Shown here: positions 1-8,914 of the stretch, in pieces
Numbering within the stretch: the stretch's first letter is position 1
Layout of the letters: the number at the start of each line of letters is the position of its first letter
Source of the DNA: an uncultured Dyadobacter sp.
Lineage (GTDB): Bacteria; Bacteroidota; Bacteroidia; Cytophagales; Spirosomataceae
Direction: 5' to 3'
Assembly: GCF_946482605.1 (NCBI RefSeq)
Contig: NZ_CAMLSE010000004.1
Coordinates: forward strand, 124,001 to 188,000
DNA length: 64,000 nt
The notes under the pieces: generated by a model
What the model saw: only the letters and a program-made list of their open reading frames with translations
Told to the model about the DNA's origin: nothing
The model's database searches: none
Program-made: the position numbers and the translations under genes

Positions 1-1
1 A

Positions 2-778
2 TTACCCGTGTTGACTTCGGGTCCGTTCCGTTACCGGAATTTTGCAGTGGATTATCTCCGGGAGGCACGGAAACATACCGCATTGCCGGTGAAACAGGCC
101 GTGATCTCCGCATCGGCCATAAGCCTGCTGTATCCTGCGGCCGGTATCGACGGTTACCCACAAACGCAATTCATCGCCGACTTGCTCGATCAGGCGGAGG
201 CGGACATTCGCAGGTGTCTGCATGAGCATGCTCATCATGTGCAGATCGACTTTACAGAAGCCCGTCTGGCCCTGAAACTCGATCCTAGTAAAGGCCTTTT
301 GAAGCAATTTATTGATCTTAATAATCAGGTGCTCGGCCGGTTTACCGAAAGCGAACGGAGCAGAATAGGCATCCATACCTGCCCGGGCGGCGATCATGAT
401 TCCACCCACAGTGCCGACGTGCCGTATTCCGATCTGTTACCACTCTTTTTTCAGCTGAATGCCGGTAATTTCTATCTGGAATATGCTGGTGAGCAGGACA
501 AGCAATCGGTACTCGAATCGATCCGGGAGAACATCAGGCCGGGACAACGGATATTTTTAGGGGTGATCGACGTGCTGAACCCGCGAATCGAAACGCCGGA
601 AGAAGTCCGAGACCTGCTCCTGCAAGCCGCCGAATACATCCCCCTCAATCAACTCGGCTCCACCGACGACTGCGGCTTTTCGCCCTTCGCCGACGATGTC
701 TCCACGGCCCGGGAGATTGCATTTGAAAAAATACGGGTGAGGGTAGAAGGGACGAGGTTAGCCGAGGCGAGGTTTTAA
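2..778 (+). CDS. MetE-like cobalamin-independent methionine synthase family protein, 5' end outside the window
   Basis: The reading frame is open from the first bases of the window, so the N-terminal part lies upstream; 258 residues are visible. The visible part resembles the C-terminal catalytic barrel of the MetE/YxjG family, which transfers a methyl group from a folate donor to homocysteine or a related thiol using a zinc ion. Supporting motifs are an IHTCPGG segment with the His and Cys expected of a zinc site, LEYAG, a long LGVIDVLNPRIE strand, and a C-terminal STDDCGFSPF segment, where the family has its last zinc-ligand Cys. The substrate cannot be fixed from this part; YxjG-like relatives differ from true MetE in the N-terminal half. 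The stop codon is followed within a few bases by a GAATGAnT repeat block. Confidence 0.8.
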   Translation, partial: LPVLTSGPFRYRNFAVDYLREARKHTALPVKQAVISASAISLLYPAAGIDGYPQTQFIADLLDQAEADIRRCLHEHAHHVQIDFTEARLALKLDPSKGLLKQFIDLNNQVLGRFTESERSRIGIHTCPGGDHDSTHSADVPYSDLLPLFFQLNAGNFYLEYAGEQDKQSVLESIRENIRPGQRIFLGVIDVLNPRIETPEEVRDLLLQAAEYIPLNQLGSTDDCGFSPFADDVSTAREIAFEKIRVRVEGTRLAEARF

Positions 779-1012
779 TTTTGAATTAGTGAATGAGTCA
801 GTGAGTGAATGAGTGAATGAGTGAATTTTTTTACTCATCGCAATGGCGACCCGGTCCCAGGTTCGCCGCAGCCCATTGACTCATTCATTCATTGACTCAC
901 TGACCCATTCACTAATTCACTCATTCACTAATTCACTCATTCCCAGTTCCACTGCGGCTCATTCACTCATTCCCAGTTCCACTGCGGCTCATTCAATCAT
1001 TCAAAATTAACC
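779..1012. repeat. Intergenic GAATGAnT / AnTCATTC inverted repeat block, locus A1
   Basis: After the upstream stop codon come tandem units of the 8-mer type GAATGAGT up to about 825. After a central segment, the complementary orientation (ATTCACTC, ATTCATTC, ATTCAATC) runs up to the next start codon. Within the second arm a longer unit, GTTCCACTGCGGCTCATTC, occurs twice 30 bp apart (from about 946 and 976). The two arms are complementary, so a transcript could fold into a long imperfect hairpin. The same units recur at 15.4-16.0 kb, 27.2-27.7 kb and 30.9-31.1 kb. Confidence 0.85.
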
Positions 1013-1564
1013 ATGCCACACATCCAATTCGAACCCGGCTTTCCCGGCATTCTCGGCCCGATGCGGTTCAGCCCGCACACCGCAGAGCCGATGAATCTAC
1101 TTGCTAACGCGTTAATGTGTTCCGACGAGGGACTTGCCCGCGGCGAGCGCGAGCTCATTGCAACCTATGTTTCATCCCAAAATGACTGTTTTTTCTGCCA
1201 GACGATTCACGGTGCTATTGCCAGCGCTTACCTGGAAGACGAAGACTGGTCCTTTGTAAAAAGCGTCAAAGCGAATTTTGCCGAAACTGAACTCTCGGAC
1301 AGGATGAAATCCCTGCTATCCATTGCCGGAAGCGTCCAGCGCGGCGGCCGGCACGTCACGGCCGAGCAGATCGACCGCGCCCGTGAACATGGTGCCGACG
1401 ATCGCCAGATCCACGACACCGTGCTTATTGCCGCCGCATTCTGCATGTTCAACCGCTACGTCGACGGCCTCGCGACCGCTGCGCCGACCGACCCGGATGT
1501 GTACCGGACGAGGGCGTTGAATGTGATTGCGAATGGGTATTCGGCGGTTAAGGGGTATGAGTGA
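1013..1564 (+). CDS. Carboxymuconolactone decarboxylase (AhpD-like) family protein
   Basis: A 183-residue protein of the carboxymuconolactone decarboxylase/AhpD fold. The N-terminal half carries the family signature: a helix ARGERELIATYVSSQ followed by C-F-F-C-Q-T-I-H, a CxxC plus His arrangement typical of the peroxidase-related alkylhydroperoxidase branch, in which the two Cys act as a redox pair. This suggests a cytoplasmic thiol-dependent peroxidase or peroxidase-partner role; the physiological substrate is not visible. It starts with ATG directly after a repeat block and may be co-transcribed with the MetE-like gene, since both are on the same strand 234 bp apart. No signal peptide is present. 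Confidence 0.85.
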   Translation: MPHIQFEPGFPGILGPMRFSPHTAEPMNLLANALMCSDEGLARGERELIATYVSSQNDCFFCQTIHGAIASAYLEDEDWSFVKSVKANFAETELSDRMKSLLSIAGSVQRGGRHVTAEQIDRAREHGADDRQIHDTVLIAAAFCMFNRYVDGLATAAPTDPDVYRTRALNVIANGYSAVKGYE

Positions 1565-1729
1565 TTGAACTGGTACCGGTTGAAGCCTGTTGCCGGCTCC
1601 CTGGGTGGAATAGCTGATGTCAATTCGTGACGGAGTTATGAAAATAACGGTTTTTTTTCGGACTTTGTGCCGAAAGTGGCGATTTGTGTCGCTAACCATA
1701 CAACAGTCCAAACCCTGATAACACCAGCC

Positions 1730-2203
1730 ATGACGAAAGCACATCTGCCGGTATTACTTCTTGCCGCGCTTAGTTTGAATGCATGCAGGCCCGCCGCACG
1801 GGAAAAAGTATCGGAAACTACCTCGGGAATGCTCGAAGGAACCTGGAAACTGATCAGCGGCACGCTGATCGAGAAAGGCGATACAACCGTCACCAACTAT
1901 ACACAGGGCGTTTCTTTCATCAAAATCATCAATGACAGCCATTTTGCCTTCATCCAGCATGATCTGAACAAGGGGAAAGACTCAACCGCGAGTTTTTCTG
2001 CCGGGGGCGGCACTTATACGCTGAAAGACAGCGCTTACACCGAAAAGCTGGAATATTGCAGCGCCCGCGAATGGGAGGGGAACGAATTTCACTTTACAGT
2101 TTCCATTCAGAACGATACGCTGGTACAGCGGGGTGTAGAAAAGGTGGAGGCTGCCGGAGTGGACCGCATTAATATCGAGAAATATGTGCGGCTGAAACCC
2201 TGA
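1730..2203 (+). CDS. Small lipocalin-like lipoprotein
   Basis: A 157-residue protein. I chose the ATG at 1730 because it gives a compact lipoprotein signal peptide (MTKAHLPVLLLAALSLNAC) ending in a lipobox-like LNAC; the frame extends 63 bp further upstream but that extension is not signal-like. The mature part begins GMLEGTWKLISG and continues as alternating strands, a pattern seen in lipocalin-like domains of Bacteroidota. It is probably attached to a membrane facing the periplasm or the cell surface. No catalytic residues can be named. The gene is followed by a strong hairpin shared with the convergent small gene. Confidence 0.7.
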   Translation: MTKAHLPVLLLAALSLNACRPAAREKVSETTSGMLEGTWKLISGTLIEKGDTTVTNYTQGVSFIKIINDSHFAFIQHDLNKGKDSTASFSAGGGTYTLKDSAYTEKLEYCSAREWEGNEFHFTVSIQNDTLVQRGVEKVEAAGVDRINIEKYVRLKP

Positions 2204-2215
2204 TTGCTGAAACCA

Positions 2216-2244
2216 AAGAGGCCGGAACAATGCTCCGGCCTCTT
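2216..2244. terminator. Hairpin between convergent genes, probable bidirectional terminator
   Basis: A perfect 11-bp stem AAGAGGCCGGA/TCCGGCCTCTT with a 7-base loop lies between the 3' ends of two convergent genes. A long T-run is absent on both sides, so termination is inferred from stem strength and position. Confidence 0.6.
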
Positions 2245-2267
2245 CGTGAATACCCTCTTCTGTTGGA

Positions 2268-2645
2268 TCAGTTTTTCGCTGCTTCCTTTACGGCTGTGAT
2301 CGGAAATTCGCCGTCCTGAGATACGATGGTACCACTGAGTTTGTCGCCGTCCTGGGTCATGGTTACGGTAAGCAAACCGCCCTGGAAATCCAGCTTGAAA
2401 GTCACTTTACCCTGATCCACGCTGAGCTCTTTCATTTCCATGCGCTCCTGCTGGCCGAGATAGCCGGTGGTTTTGTCGTCTTTTTGCTCGAATGTCATGA
2501 AGCCGGTTTCATATTCCGGCGGAACATTGGATACGGTGTATTTCCATGTGCCTACGAGGTCGTTGGCTGTTTTCAGGCTGCGGGCTGTTACGGCAAAGAA
2601 GGTGACAGCCAGGATCATGGTCAGCAAGTACTTTACTTTCATCAT
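2268..2645 (-). CDS. Small exported protein, lipocalin-like, unknown function
   Basis: A 125-residue protein starting MMKVKYLLTMILAVTFFAVTARS, a typical Sec signal peptide, followed by a small beta-rich domain (DLVGTWKYTVSNVPPEYETGF) that recalls extracellular lipocalin-like or DUF-type beta domains of Bacteroidota. The GTWK motif near the mature N terminus matches that of the convergent lipoprotein at 1.7-2.2 kb, so the two may be distant paralogues. Either of the two leading Met codons could be used. A TAAATTTG promoter box lies about 60 bp upstream on this strand. No specific role can be assigned. Confidence 0.7.
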   Translation of the reverse strand: MMKVKYLLTMILAVTFFAVTARSLKTANDLVGTWKYTVSNVPPEYETGFMTFEQKDDKTTGYLGQQERMEMKELSVDQGKVTFKLDFQGGLLTVTMTQDGDKLSGTIVSQDGEFPITAVKEAAKN

Positions 2646-2701
2646 GTTAAAGGAATTGATTGGTTTTTGCTTGAAAGATTAACTATCGCATAGATGCTGC
2701 C

Positions 2702-2709
2702 CAAATTTA
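2702..2709 (-). promoter_or_regulatory. Candidate -7 element for the small exported protein
   Basis: Read on the minus strand the bases are TAAATTTG, an exact match to the Bacteroidota -7 consensus TAnnTTTG, 57 bp from the start codon. No clear TTTG -33 box is seen at the expected distance, so this is a moderate call. Confidence 0.4.
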
Positions 2710-2725
2710 GAAAAAACCGGATATG

Positions 2726-2753
2726 TTGTGGTCCCGGCAATGTTATATTTTTG
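2726..2753 (+). promoter_or_regulatory. Candidate promoter for the metal efflux operon
   Basis: TATTTTTG at 2746-2753 fits TAnnTTTG, with a TTG at 2726-2728 (spacing 17, slightly short). It would give a leader of about 100 bases before the small DUF6660-like gene. Confidence 0.4.
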
Positions 2754-2865
2754 ACAACTAAATTACTATCGGTATGAATGGCTGATTAACGGCAGGCGAC
2801 TGCGCTATTGCGGGCAATTTCTTTTTGCCTACCTGTTGCATTGCGATTTGAATTACTTTTGAAAC

Positions 2866-3195
2866 ATGAGGACCGTCGTCACCTGTTTAATGGCTCTTTA
2901 TGTGGTATTGCTTTCCTGCATTCCCTGCCAGGACGACGTGGCATTGTCCTTTGATCACGCACCCGGACGCATATCCCTGCACGCGGCAGACGACAATCAT
3001 CAGGAGGTTGTCGACCTCTGTTCACCATTCTGTATTTGCGCATGCTGCGCCAGCGTCACCATTGCTACGGCTGTGTCGACTCTGCCCGAAACCAGTATGG
3101 CGCAGCTGCCACCCCAGGTCACCTTCACCTACGAACGCCCTGCGTATACCGGCGACCCGGCGGGTATCTGGCAACCGCCCAAAATAACGGTGTAA
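2866..3195 (+). CDS. DUF6660-like small Cys-rich exported protein
   Basis: A 109-residue protein with an N-terminal hydrophobic segment (MRTVVTCLMALYVVLLSCIPC) and a central cluster CSPFCICACC. Small proteins of this shape, with a hydrophobic start and a CSPFCxCxCC cluster, are regularly found directly upstream of CusA-type pumps in Bacteroidota and are, to my recollection, called DUF6660. The Cys cluster suggests metal binding in the periplasm, but this is inference. It lies 84 bp upstream of the pump gene on the same strand and is probably co-transcribed. Its biochemical role is not established. Confidence 0.65.
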   Translation: MRTVVTCLMALYVVLLSCIPCQDDVALSFDHAPGRISLHAADDNHQEVVDLCSPFCICACCASVTIATAVSTLPETSMAQLPPQVTFTYERPAYTGDPAGIWQPPKITV

Positions 3196-3279
3196 TCCGC
3201 CTCTTTATCGGACAAGCATGACCCGGCTGCCCCGCTGCATCCGGCGTGATGTCATATACCCATTCATTTTATTTCAGAA

Positions 3280-6200
3280 ATGCTAGATAGAATCATTCAT
3301 TTTTCGATCCACAACAAACTGGTGATCGGAATCTTCACGCTCGCTTTGGCGATCTGGGGCGCCTATTCGCTGACCCGGTTACCGATCGACGCGGTGCCTG
3401 ATATCACCAATAACCAGGTGCAGATCATCACCAGCAGCCCTTCACTGGCCGCACAGGAGGTGGAGCGACTTGTGACGTTTCCCGTCGAAACGGTCATGGC
3501 CACTATTCCGCATACCGAAGAGATCCGCTCCATATCGAGATTCGGATTGTCGGTAGTTACCCTCGTTTTCGAGGACGACGTCGACGTGTATTGGGCACGT
3601 CAGCAGGTGTCCGAGCGCCTCCATAGTGCGGTAGAGCAGATTCCCCAGGGGGTGGGAGCCCCGGAGCTGGCTCCTGTCACCACGGGGCTCGGTGAGATTT
3701 ACCAATATGTTTTACATACCAAACCCGGTTTCGAATCCCGCTATCCGCCCATGGAGCTGCGCAGTATTCAGGACTGGATCGTGCGTCGCCAGCTGCTTGG
3801 TACGGAAGGTGTTGCCGATGTGAGCAGTTTTGGCGGATTTTTGAAACAGTACGAAATCGCGATCGACCCATTCAAGCTGAGGAGCGCGCAGATCACGATG
3901 GGCGACGTTTTTGCTGCGCTGGAACGGAATAATCAGAACACCGGCGGAGCTTATATTGATAAAAAGCCCAATGCTTATTTCATCCGCAGCGAAGGGCTGA
4001 TAGGTTCGCTGGACGACATTGGAAAAATACAGGTCAAGCAAACCGAAGCCGGACTTCCCATCCGGATCGGGGACATTGCCCGCGTGGGGTTTGGCAGTGC
4101 AGTGCGTTACGGAGCAATGACCCGTAACGACGAAGGGGAAGTCGTAGGCGGGCTGGTACTGATGCTGAAAGGCGCCAATTCGTCCCAGGTCATCGGTAAT
4201 GTGAAGGAGCGCATTGCGCAGATCCGCAAGAGCCTGCCCGACGGCGTAGTGATCGAGCCTTTCCTGGACCGTACGAAGCTCGTCAACAATGCGATCGGTA
4301 CTGTTTCCAAAAACCTGATAGAGGGGGCCCTTATTGTCATTTTCGTGCTGATCCTCTTGCTGGGCAACATGCGCGCAGGGCTGATCGTGGCGTCGGTGAT
4401 TCCACTGGCCATGTTGTTCGCGGTGAGCATGATGAACCTTTTCGGGGTTTCGGGCAATCTCATGAGCCTGGGCGCCATCGACTTCGGACTGATCGTCGAT
4501 GGGGCGGTGATCATCGTTGAAGCCACATTACACCATATTGTCGGTAAGCGTTATGCGCAGCGCCTTACACAGTCCGACATGGACCGGGAGGTGTACGAGT
4601 CAGCCACGAAAATCCGTAATTCCGCAGCATTCGGTGAACTGATCATCCTGATCGTGTACCTGCCGATCCTCGCATTGGTCGGGATTGAAGGCAAGATGTT
4701 CCGGCCTATGGCGCAGACGGTCAGTTTTGCAATCCTGGGTGCTTTTATCCTCTCATTAACTTACATTCCTATGATGTCAGCATTGTTTCTGAGTAAAAAG
4801 AACGAGTATCGTCCGAATGTATCCGACCGCATTATCGCCTTTTTTCACCGGTTGTACGAACCGGTCCTCAGCTGGGCGTTGCGTTACAAGCTGCCTGTCA
4901 TTGCCGGTTCCATGGCCGCATTTGTCCTGAGTCTCTGGCTATTTCTCGGAATGGGAGGAGAATTTATACCGCAGCTCGATGAGGGCGATTTCGCGGTAGA
5001 GGTGCGGGTACTTACCGGCAGTTCGCTTTCGGAAACGGTGGACGCTGTTCAGAAGGCAGCGGGAATTCTGAAAAAGCATTTTCCCGACGAAGTAGTGGAG
5101 GTGGTTGGTAAAATAGGAGCCTCCGAAATTCCCACGGATCCGATGCCGGTAGAGGCGGCGGATATGATGGTGATCCTGAAAGACCGGTCGTCCTGGACCA
5201 AAGCTGCCGGTCGGGAGGAACTTGCCGGTAAAATGCAGGCATTGCTTTCCGAATCGATTGCCGGCGTTACATTCGGTTTTCAGCAACCCATTCAAATGCG
5301 GTTCAACGAGCTGATGACCGGTGTGAAGCAGGATGTCGCCGTGAAGATTTTCGGGGAAGACCTGGATGTGCTGGCACAGCAGGCTGCGAAGGTCGGCAAG
5401 CTGGCAGGCACTGTGGACGGAGCTGAGGATGTTTATGTCGAGTCGGTCACCGGATTACCGCAGATCGTCGTCAATTTCGATCGTGACCGCCTGTCGCAAT
5501 TCAATATTTCGATCGAGGATGCCAACCGGACCCTGAATACAGCATTCGCAGGCGCCAGCGCAGGGCTGGTTTTCGAAGGGGAGAAGCGGTTCGATCTCAT
5601 TGTCCGGTTCAGGGATGCCGATCGGCGCGGGCCCGATGATGTAAAGAACCTGTTTGTGACCAATCCGGCGGGGCAGCAGGTGCCGCTTGGGCAAGTTGCT
5701 ACCGTTGAAATGAAGACAGGTGCCAACCAGATCCAGCGCGAAGATGCGAAGCGGCGCATTACCGTCGCTTTTAATGTACGCGGCAGGGATGTGGAGAGTG
5801 TCGTGCGCGAGATACAGGCCAAAATAGACGCCAAAATCAAACTGCCGGCCGGGTACTATGCCACTTACGGCGGGCAGTTTCAGAATTTGCAGGAAGCCAA
5901 TGCCCGGCTGGGTATTGCGGTACCCATCGCATTGCTCCTCATATTTGTGCTGCTCTACTTTACGTTCCACTCCCTTCGGCAAAGTATGCTCATCCTGACG
6001 GCCATTCCATTGTCGGCCATCGGTGGTGTGATCGCATTGTGGCTGAGGGATATGCCGTTCAGCATTTCGGCGGGGATCGGCTTTATTGCATTGTTCGGCG
6101 TTGCCGTGCTGAACGGGATCGTATTGATTGCAGAGTTCAACCAGATCCGGAAGGAAGGCGAGAACGATCTTCGGAAAGTAATCATGCAAGGTACGCACAC

Positions 6201-7647
6201 GCGGCTGCGCCCGGTTCTCATGACTGCCCTGGTGGCTTCGCTGGGCTTTTTGCCGATGGCATTATCGTCCAGCGCAGGGGCGGAGGTGCAGCGTCCGCTC
6301 GCGACCGTCGTGATCGGCGGGTTGGTGTCGGCTACATTGCTGACCCTTCTGGTGCTGCCGGTTTTGTACTGGATCATAGAACACCGCTTTGGAAAAGGAT
6401 TGAAACCGGTGGCAGCGGCCCTGGGACTTCTGCTACTGACCGGCCTGCCGGGTTATGCCCAGGATCAGAGTCACAAGATGTCGCTGGATCAGGCGATCCG
6501 TACTGCCATTGAAAAAAATCCCGAAATACGTACGGGCACACACCGGATCGATTACCAGCAAACACTGGTGAGGACGTCGGCCGATCCGGCCAAAACGGAT
6601 GTGAGCTGGATGGGTGGGCAGTATAATAGTATCAAGTTCGATAATCACTTCCTGATAACGCAAAGCCTGCCCAATCCGAAAGCTGCATCCAGCAGAAAAG
6701 CGCTTTACCAGGAACAGGTCGAGAGCGCAAGGACTGGAACGGATATTACGAAAGCAGAACTGATCCGTCGGGTCAAGCTAAATTATGAACAGCAGGTTTT
6801 TCTGAAAGACCGCGTGGGACTGCTGGCGGAGGAAAGCCTTCGGATCGATCGGTTCGTGGCTGCTGCGGCACTCCGGTTGAAGACGGGCGAAGCCAACCAG
6901 CTCGAATACATTACGGCGCAAAGCGAACAGGGCGAAATGCAGGCACGCATCGAACAGAGCAAGGCCGAATTGCTTAACCTTCAGAGCGAATTACAGGCAT
7001 TGACCAATAGCCCGGGGCTGGTTGGAGCGGAAACGGATTCACTGGTAAGAAAACCCCTTGGCGTAAGCAGGACTGATACGGCCATCGTAGCGACCAATCC
7101 TTATCTCCGTTATCTGAATCAGCAAATTATCGTGATCAGGAAGCAAACTGCCGTGGAGCGCGCCGCCTTGCTCCCTGATTTTAATGCAGGTTATTTTAAC
7201 CAATCACTGACCGGATTCCAGAATATCGGCGGCGGTGAAGTTTACTATGGTTCGGGCAAACGTTTTCAGGGTGTACAGGTCGGCGTACAGCTGCCCATTT
7301 TTGCAGCCGCATCCAAAGCCAGGATCAGGGCTGCGAAGATCAATGAGGAAATCGCGCTCGGGCAGCTCGAGTCGGCCCGGCTCGAACTCGGCAGTACGCT
7401 GCAGCAGGCAGCCCGAAGCTTCGAAACAGCTGGCCGTAATCTCAGTATTTATGAGGAAAAGACCCTCGTACTTGCCGAAGCGATCCGCAGCAATGCGGCC
7501 AAAGCTTACCAGGCCGGCGAAATCGGGTATGTCGAGTACGGGCAGGCGCAGAACCGTGCGCTTCAGATCCGGATGACCTACCTGGGCCTGCTGCATACGT
7601 ACAACCAGTCGGTCATCGCGATCGAGTTTCTTTTGAATGAGCAATAA
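3280..7647 (+). CDS. CusA/CzcA-type heavy-metal RND pump fused to a TolC-like outer-membrane channel
   Basis: A 1455-residue fusion. Residues 1 to about 1040 form a complete HME-RND pump: an N-terminal TM helix after MLDRIIHFSIHNK, the conserved TRLPIDAVPDITNNQVQ segment, a TM4 motif with Asp401 and Asp407 (DFGLIVDG) of the proton path, and a second TM bundle ending near TLLVLPVLYW. The rest (from about 1063) is a TolC-like outer-membrane efflux domain with the usual long helices and strands. Between them, residues about 1043-1060 read like a complete signal peptide with a GYA cleavage site. The protein should export Cu, Zn, Co, Ni or Cd out of the cell with the adaptor encoded next; the metal cannot be told from sequence. 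The usual pump length is about 1040 residues. Confidence 0.93.
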   Translation: MLDRIIHFSIHNKLVIGIFTLALAIWGAYSLTRLPIDAVPDITNNQVQIITSSPSLAAQEVERLVTFPVETVMATIPHTEEIRSISRFGLSVVTLVFEDDVDVYWARQQVSERLHSAVEQIPQGVGAPELAPVTTGLGEIYQYVLHTKPGFESRYPPMELRSIQDWIVRRQLLGTEGVADVSSFGGFLKQYEIAIDPFKLRSAQITMGDVFAALERNNQNTGGAYIDKKPNAYFIRSEGLIGSLDDIGKIQVKQTEAGLPIRIGDIARVGFGSAVRYGAMTRNDEGEVVGGLVLMLKGANSSQVIGNVKERIAQIRKSLPDGVVIEPFLDRTKLVNNAIGTVSKNLIEGALIVIFVLILLLGNMRAGLIVASVIPLAMLFAVSMMNLFGVSGNLMSLGAIDFGLIVDGAVIIVEATLHHIVGKRYAQRLTQSDMDREVYESATKIRNSAAFGELIILIVYLPILALVGIEGKMFRPMAQTVSFAILGAFILSLTYIPMMSALFLSKKNEYRPNVSDRIIAFFHRLYEPVLSWALRYKLPVIAGSMAAFVLSLWLFLGMGGEFIPQLDEGDFAVEVRVLTGSSLSETVDAVQKAAGILKKHFPDEVVEVVGKIGASEIPTDPMPVEAADMMVILKDRSSWTKAAGREELAGKMQALLSESIAGVTFGFQQPIQMRFNELMTGVKQDVAVKIFGEDLDVLAQQAAKVGKLAGTVDGAEDVYVESVTGLPQIVVNFDRDRLSQFNISIEDANRTLNTAFAGASAGLVFEGEKRFDLIVRFRDADRRGPDDVKNLFVTNPAGQQVPLGQVATVEMKTGANQIQREDAKRRITVAFNVRGRDVESVVREIQAKIDAKIKLPAGYYATYGGQFQNLQEANARLGIAVPIALLLIFVLLYFTFHSLRQSMLILTAIPLSAIGGVIALWLRDMPFSISAGIGFIALFGVAVLNGIVLIAEFNQIRKEGENDLRKVIMQGTHTRLRPVLMTALVASLGFLPMALSSSAGAEVQRPLATVVIGGLVSATLLTLLVLPVLYWIIEHRFGKGLKPVAAALGLLLLTGLPGYAQDQSHKMSLDQAIRTAIEKNPEIRTGTHRIDYQQTLVRTSADPAKTDVSWMGGQYNSIKFDNHFLITQSLPNPKAASSRKALYQEQVESARTGTDITKAELIRRVKLNYEQQVFLKDRVGLLAEESLRIDRFVAAAALRLKTGEANQLEYITAQSEQGEMQARIEQSKAELLNLQSELQALTNSPGLVGAETDSLVRKPLGVSRTDTAIVATNPYLRYLNQQIIVIRKQTAVERAALLPDFNAGYFNQSLTGFQNIGGGEVYYGSGKRFQGVQVGVQLPIFAAASKARIRAAKINEEIALGQLESARLELGSTLQQAARSFETAGRNLSIYEEKTLVLAEAIRSNAAKAYQAGEIGYVEYGQAQNRALQIRMTYLGLLHTYNQSVIAIEFLLNEQ

Positions 7648-7662
7648 TCTGAAAAATCAAAC

Positions 7663-8817
7663 ATGAAAAACATAGCATTTGTTTGCATTATGCTGGCCGG
7701 AATGCTCTCCTGTTCAGCGCCGAAGGAAGAAGCCGGAGAAAAGGAAGAGGCCCCTGCGGGAACCGAAGCCGGCAATGTAGTTGAACTCACCGAGGCGCAG
7801 TATCAAACTGCGGATATACGGCTGGGCAGTATGGAAACACGCAGCCTGAGCGGCGCCATCACTGCCAACGGCATGATCGATATTCCGCCCCAAAACCTGG
7901 TCAGTATTTCGGCTCCGCTGGGCGGTTTTCTTCGGAAATCAGATCTGCTTCAGGGCGTGAAGGTCCGGAAGGGACAAGTTATCGCCGTGATTGAAAACCC
8001 GGATTTCATCCCCATGCAGCAGGAATACCTGGAAACACAGAGCAAACTGGAGTATGCGCAGGCTGAATACAAGCGGCAGAGTGAGCTGAGCAAGGAACAG
8101 GTGAGCGCTCAAAAGACTTTACAGCAATCGGCTTCGGAACTGAAAATGCTGACGGTCCGGTTAGCTGGTCTGCGGGAGCGCATCCGCACGGCCGGGATCG
8201 ATCTGGCTCAGCTGGATAAAGGTGCGATCGTGAATCATGCAGAGATCCGCTCGCCTATCGCCGGCTCCGTCACGGCTGTAAATGTTAATCTGGGTAAATA
8301 TGTGAACCCGACCGACGTCATGTTCGAAATCGTGGATACCGACCACCTGCATGTAGAGTTGTCTGTTTTCGAGCAGGATATACCCAAAGTAAAACTCGGT
8401 CAGCTGGTTCGTTTTACGGTCAGTAACAGCCCGGGGAAGGAAGATCTGGCCAGGGTATATCTGATCAACCAGAAGATTAACGAGGACCGCACAGTGCGTG
8501 TGCATTGCCATCTGGAAAAGGAAGATCACGCGTTGTTGCCCCAGAACTTCGTCAAGGCGATCATCGAAACAGGCGCTACTCCCGTGCATGCATTGCCCAA
8601 CCAGGCGATCGTCGATTTCGAAAGCAAATCATACGTCTTCGTCGCCCAGGATTCTACCGCACGAGGCTTTGAAATGATTGAGATCGCAAGGGGGATTTCT
8701 GAGAACGGTTTTACCGAGGTGCGATCCGGAGACGGGATCCGAAAAGGCGCCCGGATCGTGGTGAACGGCGCATATGCATTGCTTTCCAAACTTAAAAACG
8801 CAGAGGAAGAAGAATAA
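7663..8817 (+). CDS. RND efflux periplasmic adaptor (CusB/CzcB-like) lipoprotein
   Basis: A 384-residue membrane-fusion protein. The N terminus (MKNIAFVCIMLAGMLSC) is a lipoprotein signal with an LSCS lipobox. It is followed by a low-complexity Glu-rich linker, then the hallmark adaptor order: a lipoyl-like half (ISAPLGGFLRKSDLLQGVKVRKGQVIAVIENPDF), a coiled-coil hairpin (about residues 120-185), the second lipoyl half (IRSPIAGSVTAVNVNLGKYV), a beta barrel and a membrane-proximal domain. It starts 15 bp after the pump-channel fusion and must be in the same operon. It should link the inner-membrane pump to the TolC-like channel. No His-rich metal-binding N-terminal segment is evident. Confidence 0.92.
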   Translation: MKNIAFVCIMLAGMLSCSAPKEEAGEKEEAPAGTEAGNVVELTEAQYQTADIRLGSMETRSLSGAITANGMIDIPPQNLVSISAPLGGFLRKSDLLQGVKVRKGQVIAVIENPDFIPMQQEYLETQSKLEYAQAEYKRQSELSKEQVSAQKTLQQSASELKMLTVRLAGLRERIRTAGIDLAQLDKGAIVNHAEIRSPIAGSVTAVNVNLGKYVNPTDVMFEIVDTDHLHVELSVFEQDIPKVKLGQLVRFTVSNSPGKEDLARVYLINQKINEDRTVRVHCHLEKEDHALLPQNFVKAIIETGATPVHALPNQAIVDFESKSYVFVAQDSTARGFEMIEIARGISENGFTEVRSGDGIRKGARIVVNGAYALLSKLKNAEEEE

Positions 8818-8867
8818 AGATGCTGTGTCCGAGGGAATGAGGGGTGCGAAATGGGCATTGTGACGGG

Positions 8868-8898
8868 TTGATCTGGACAGTCAGCTGTGGTATCTTTA
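8868..8898 (+). promoter_or_regulatory. Candidate promoter of the GlxA-type regulator
   Basis: TTG at 8868-8870, 20-bp spacer, TATCTTTA at 8891-8898, one base off TAnnTTTG. The start codon follows 17 bp later. Confidence 0.4.
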
Positions 8899-8914
8899 CA
8901 AAAAAGCCATTGTC

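Noticed and set aside
779..1012. The 8-mer repeat block as a CRISPR array
   Set aside because: Units of 8 bp without spacers of constant length, in two opposite orientations, and no cas gene in the window.
5455..6198. A 247-codon minus-strand frame over the CusA part
   Set aside because: Antisense to the RND pump core, no domain, no promoter.
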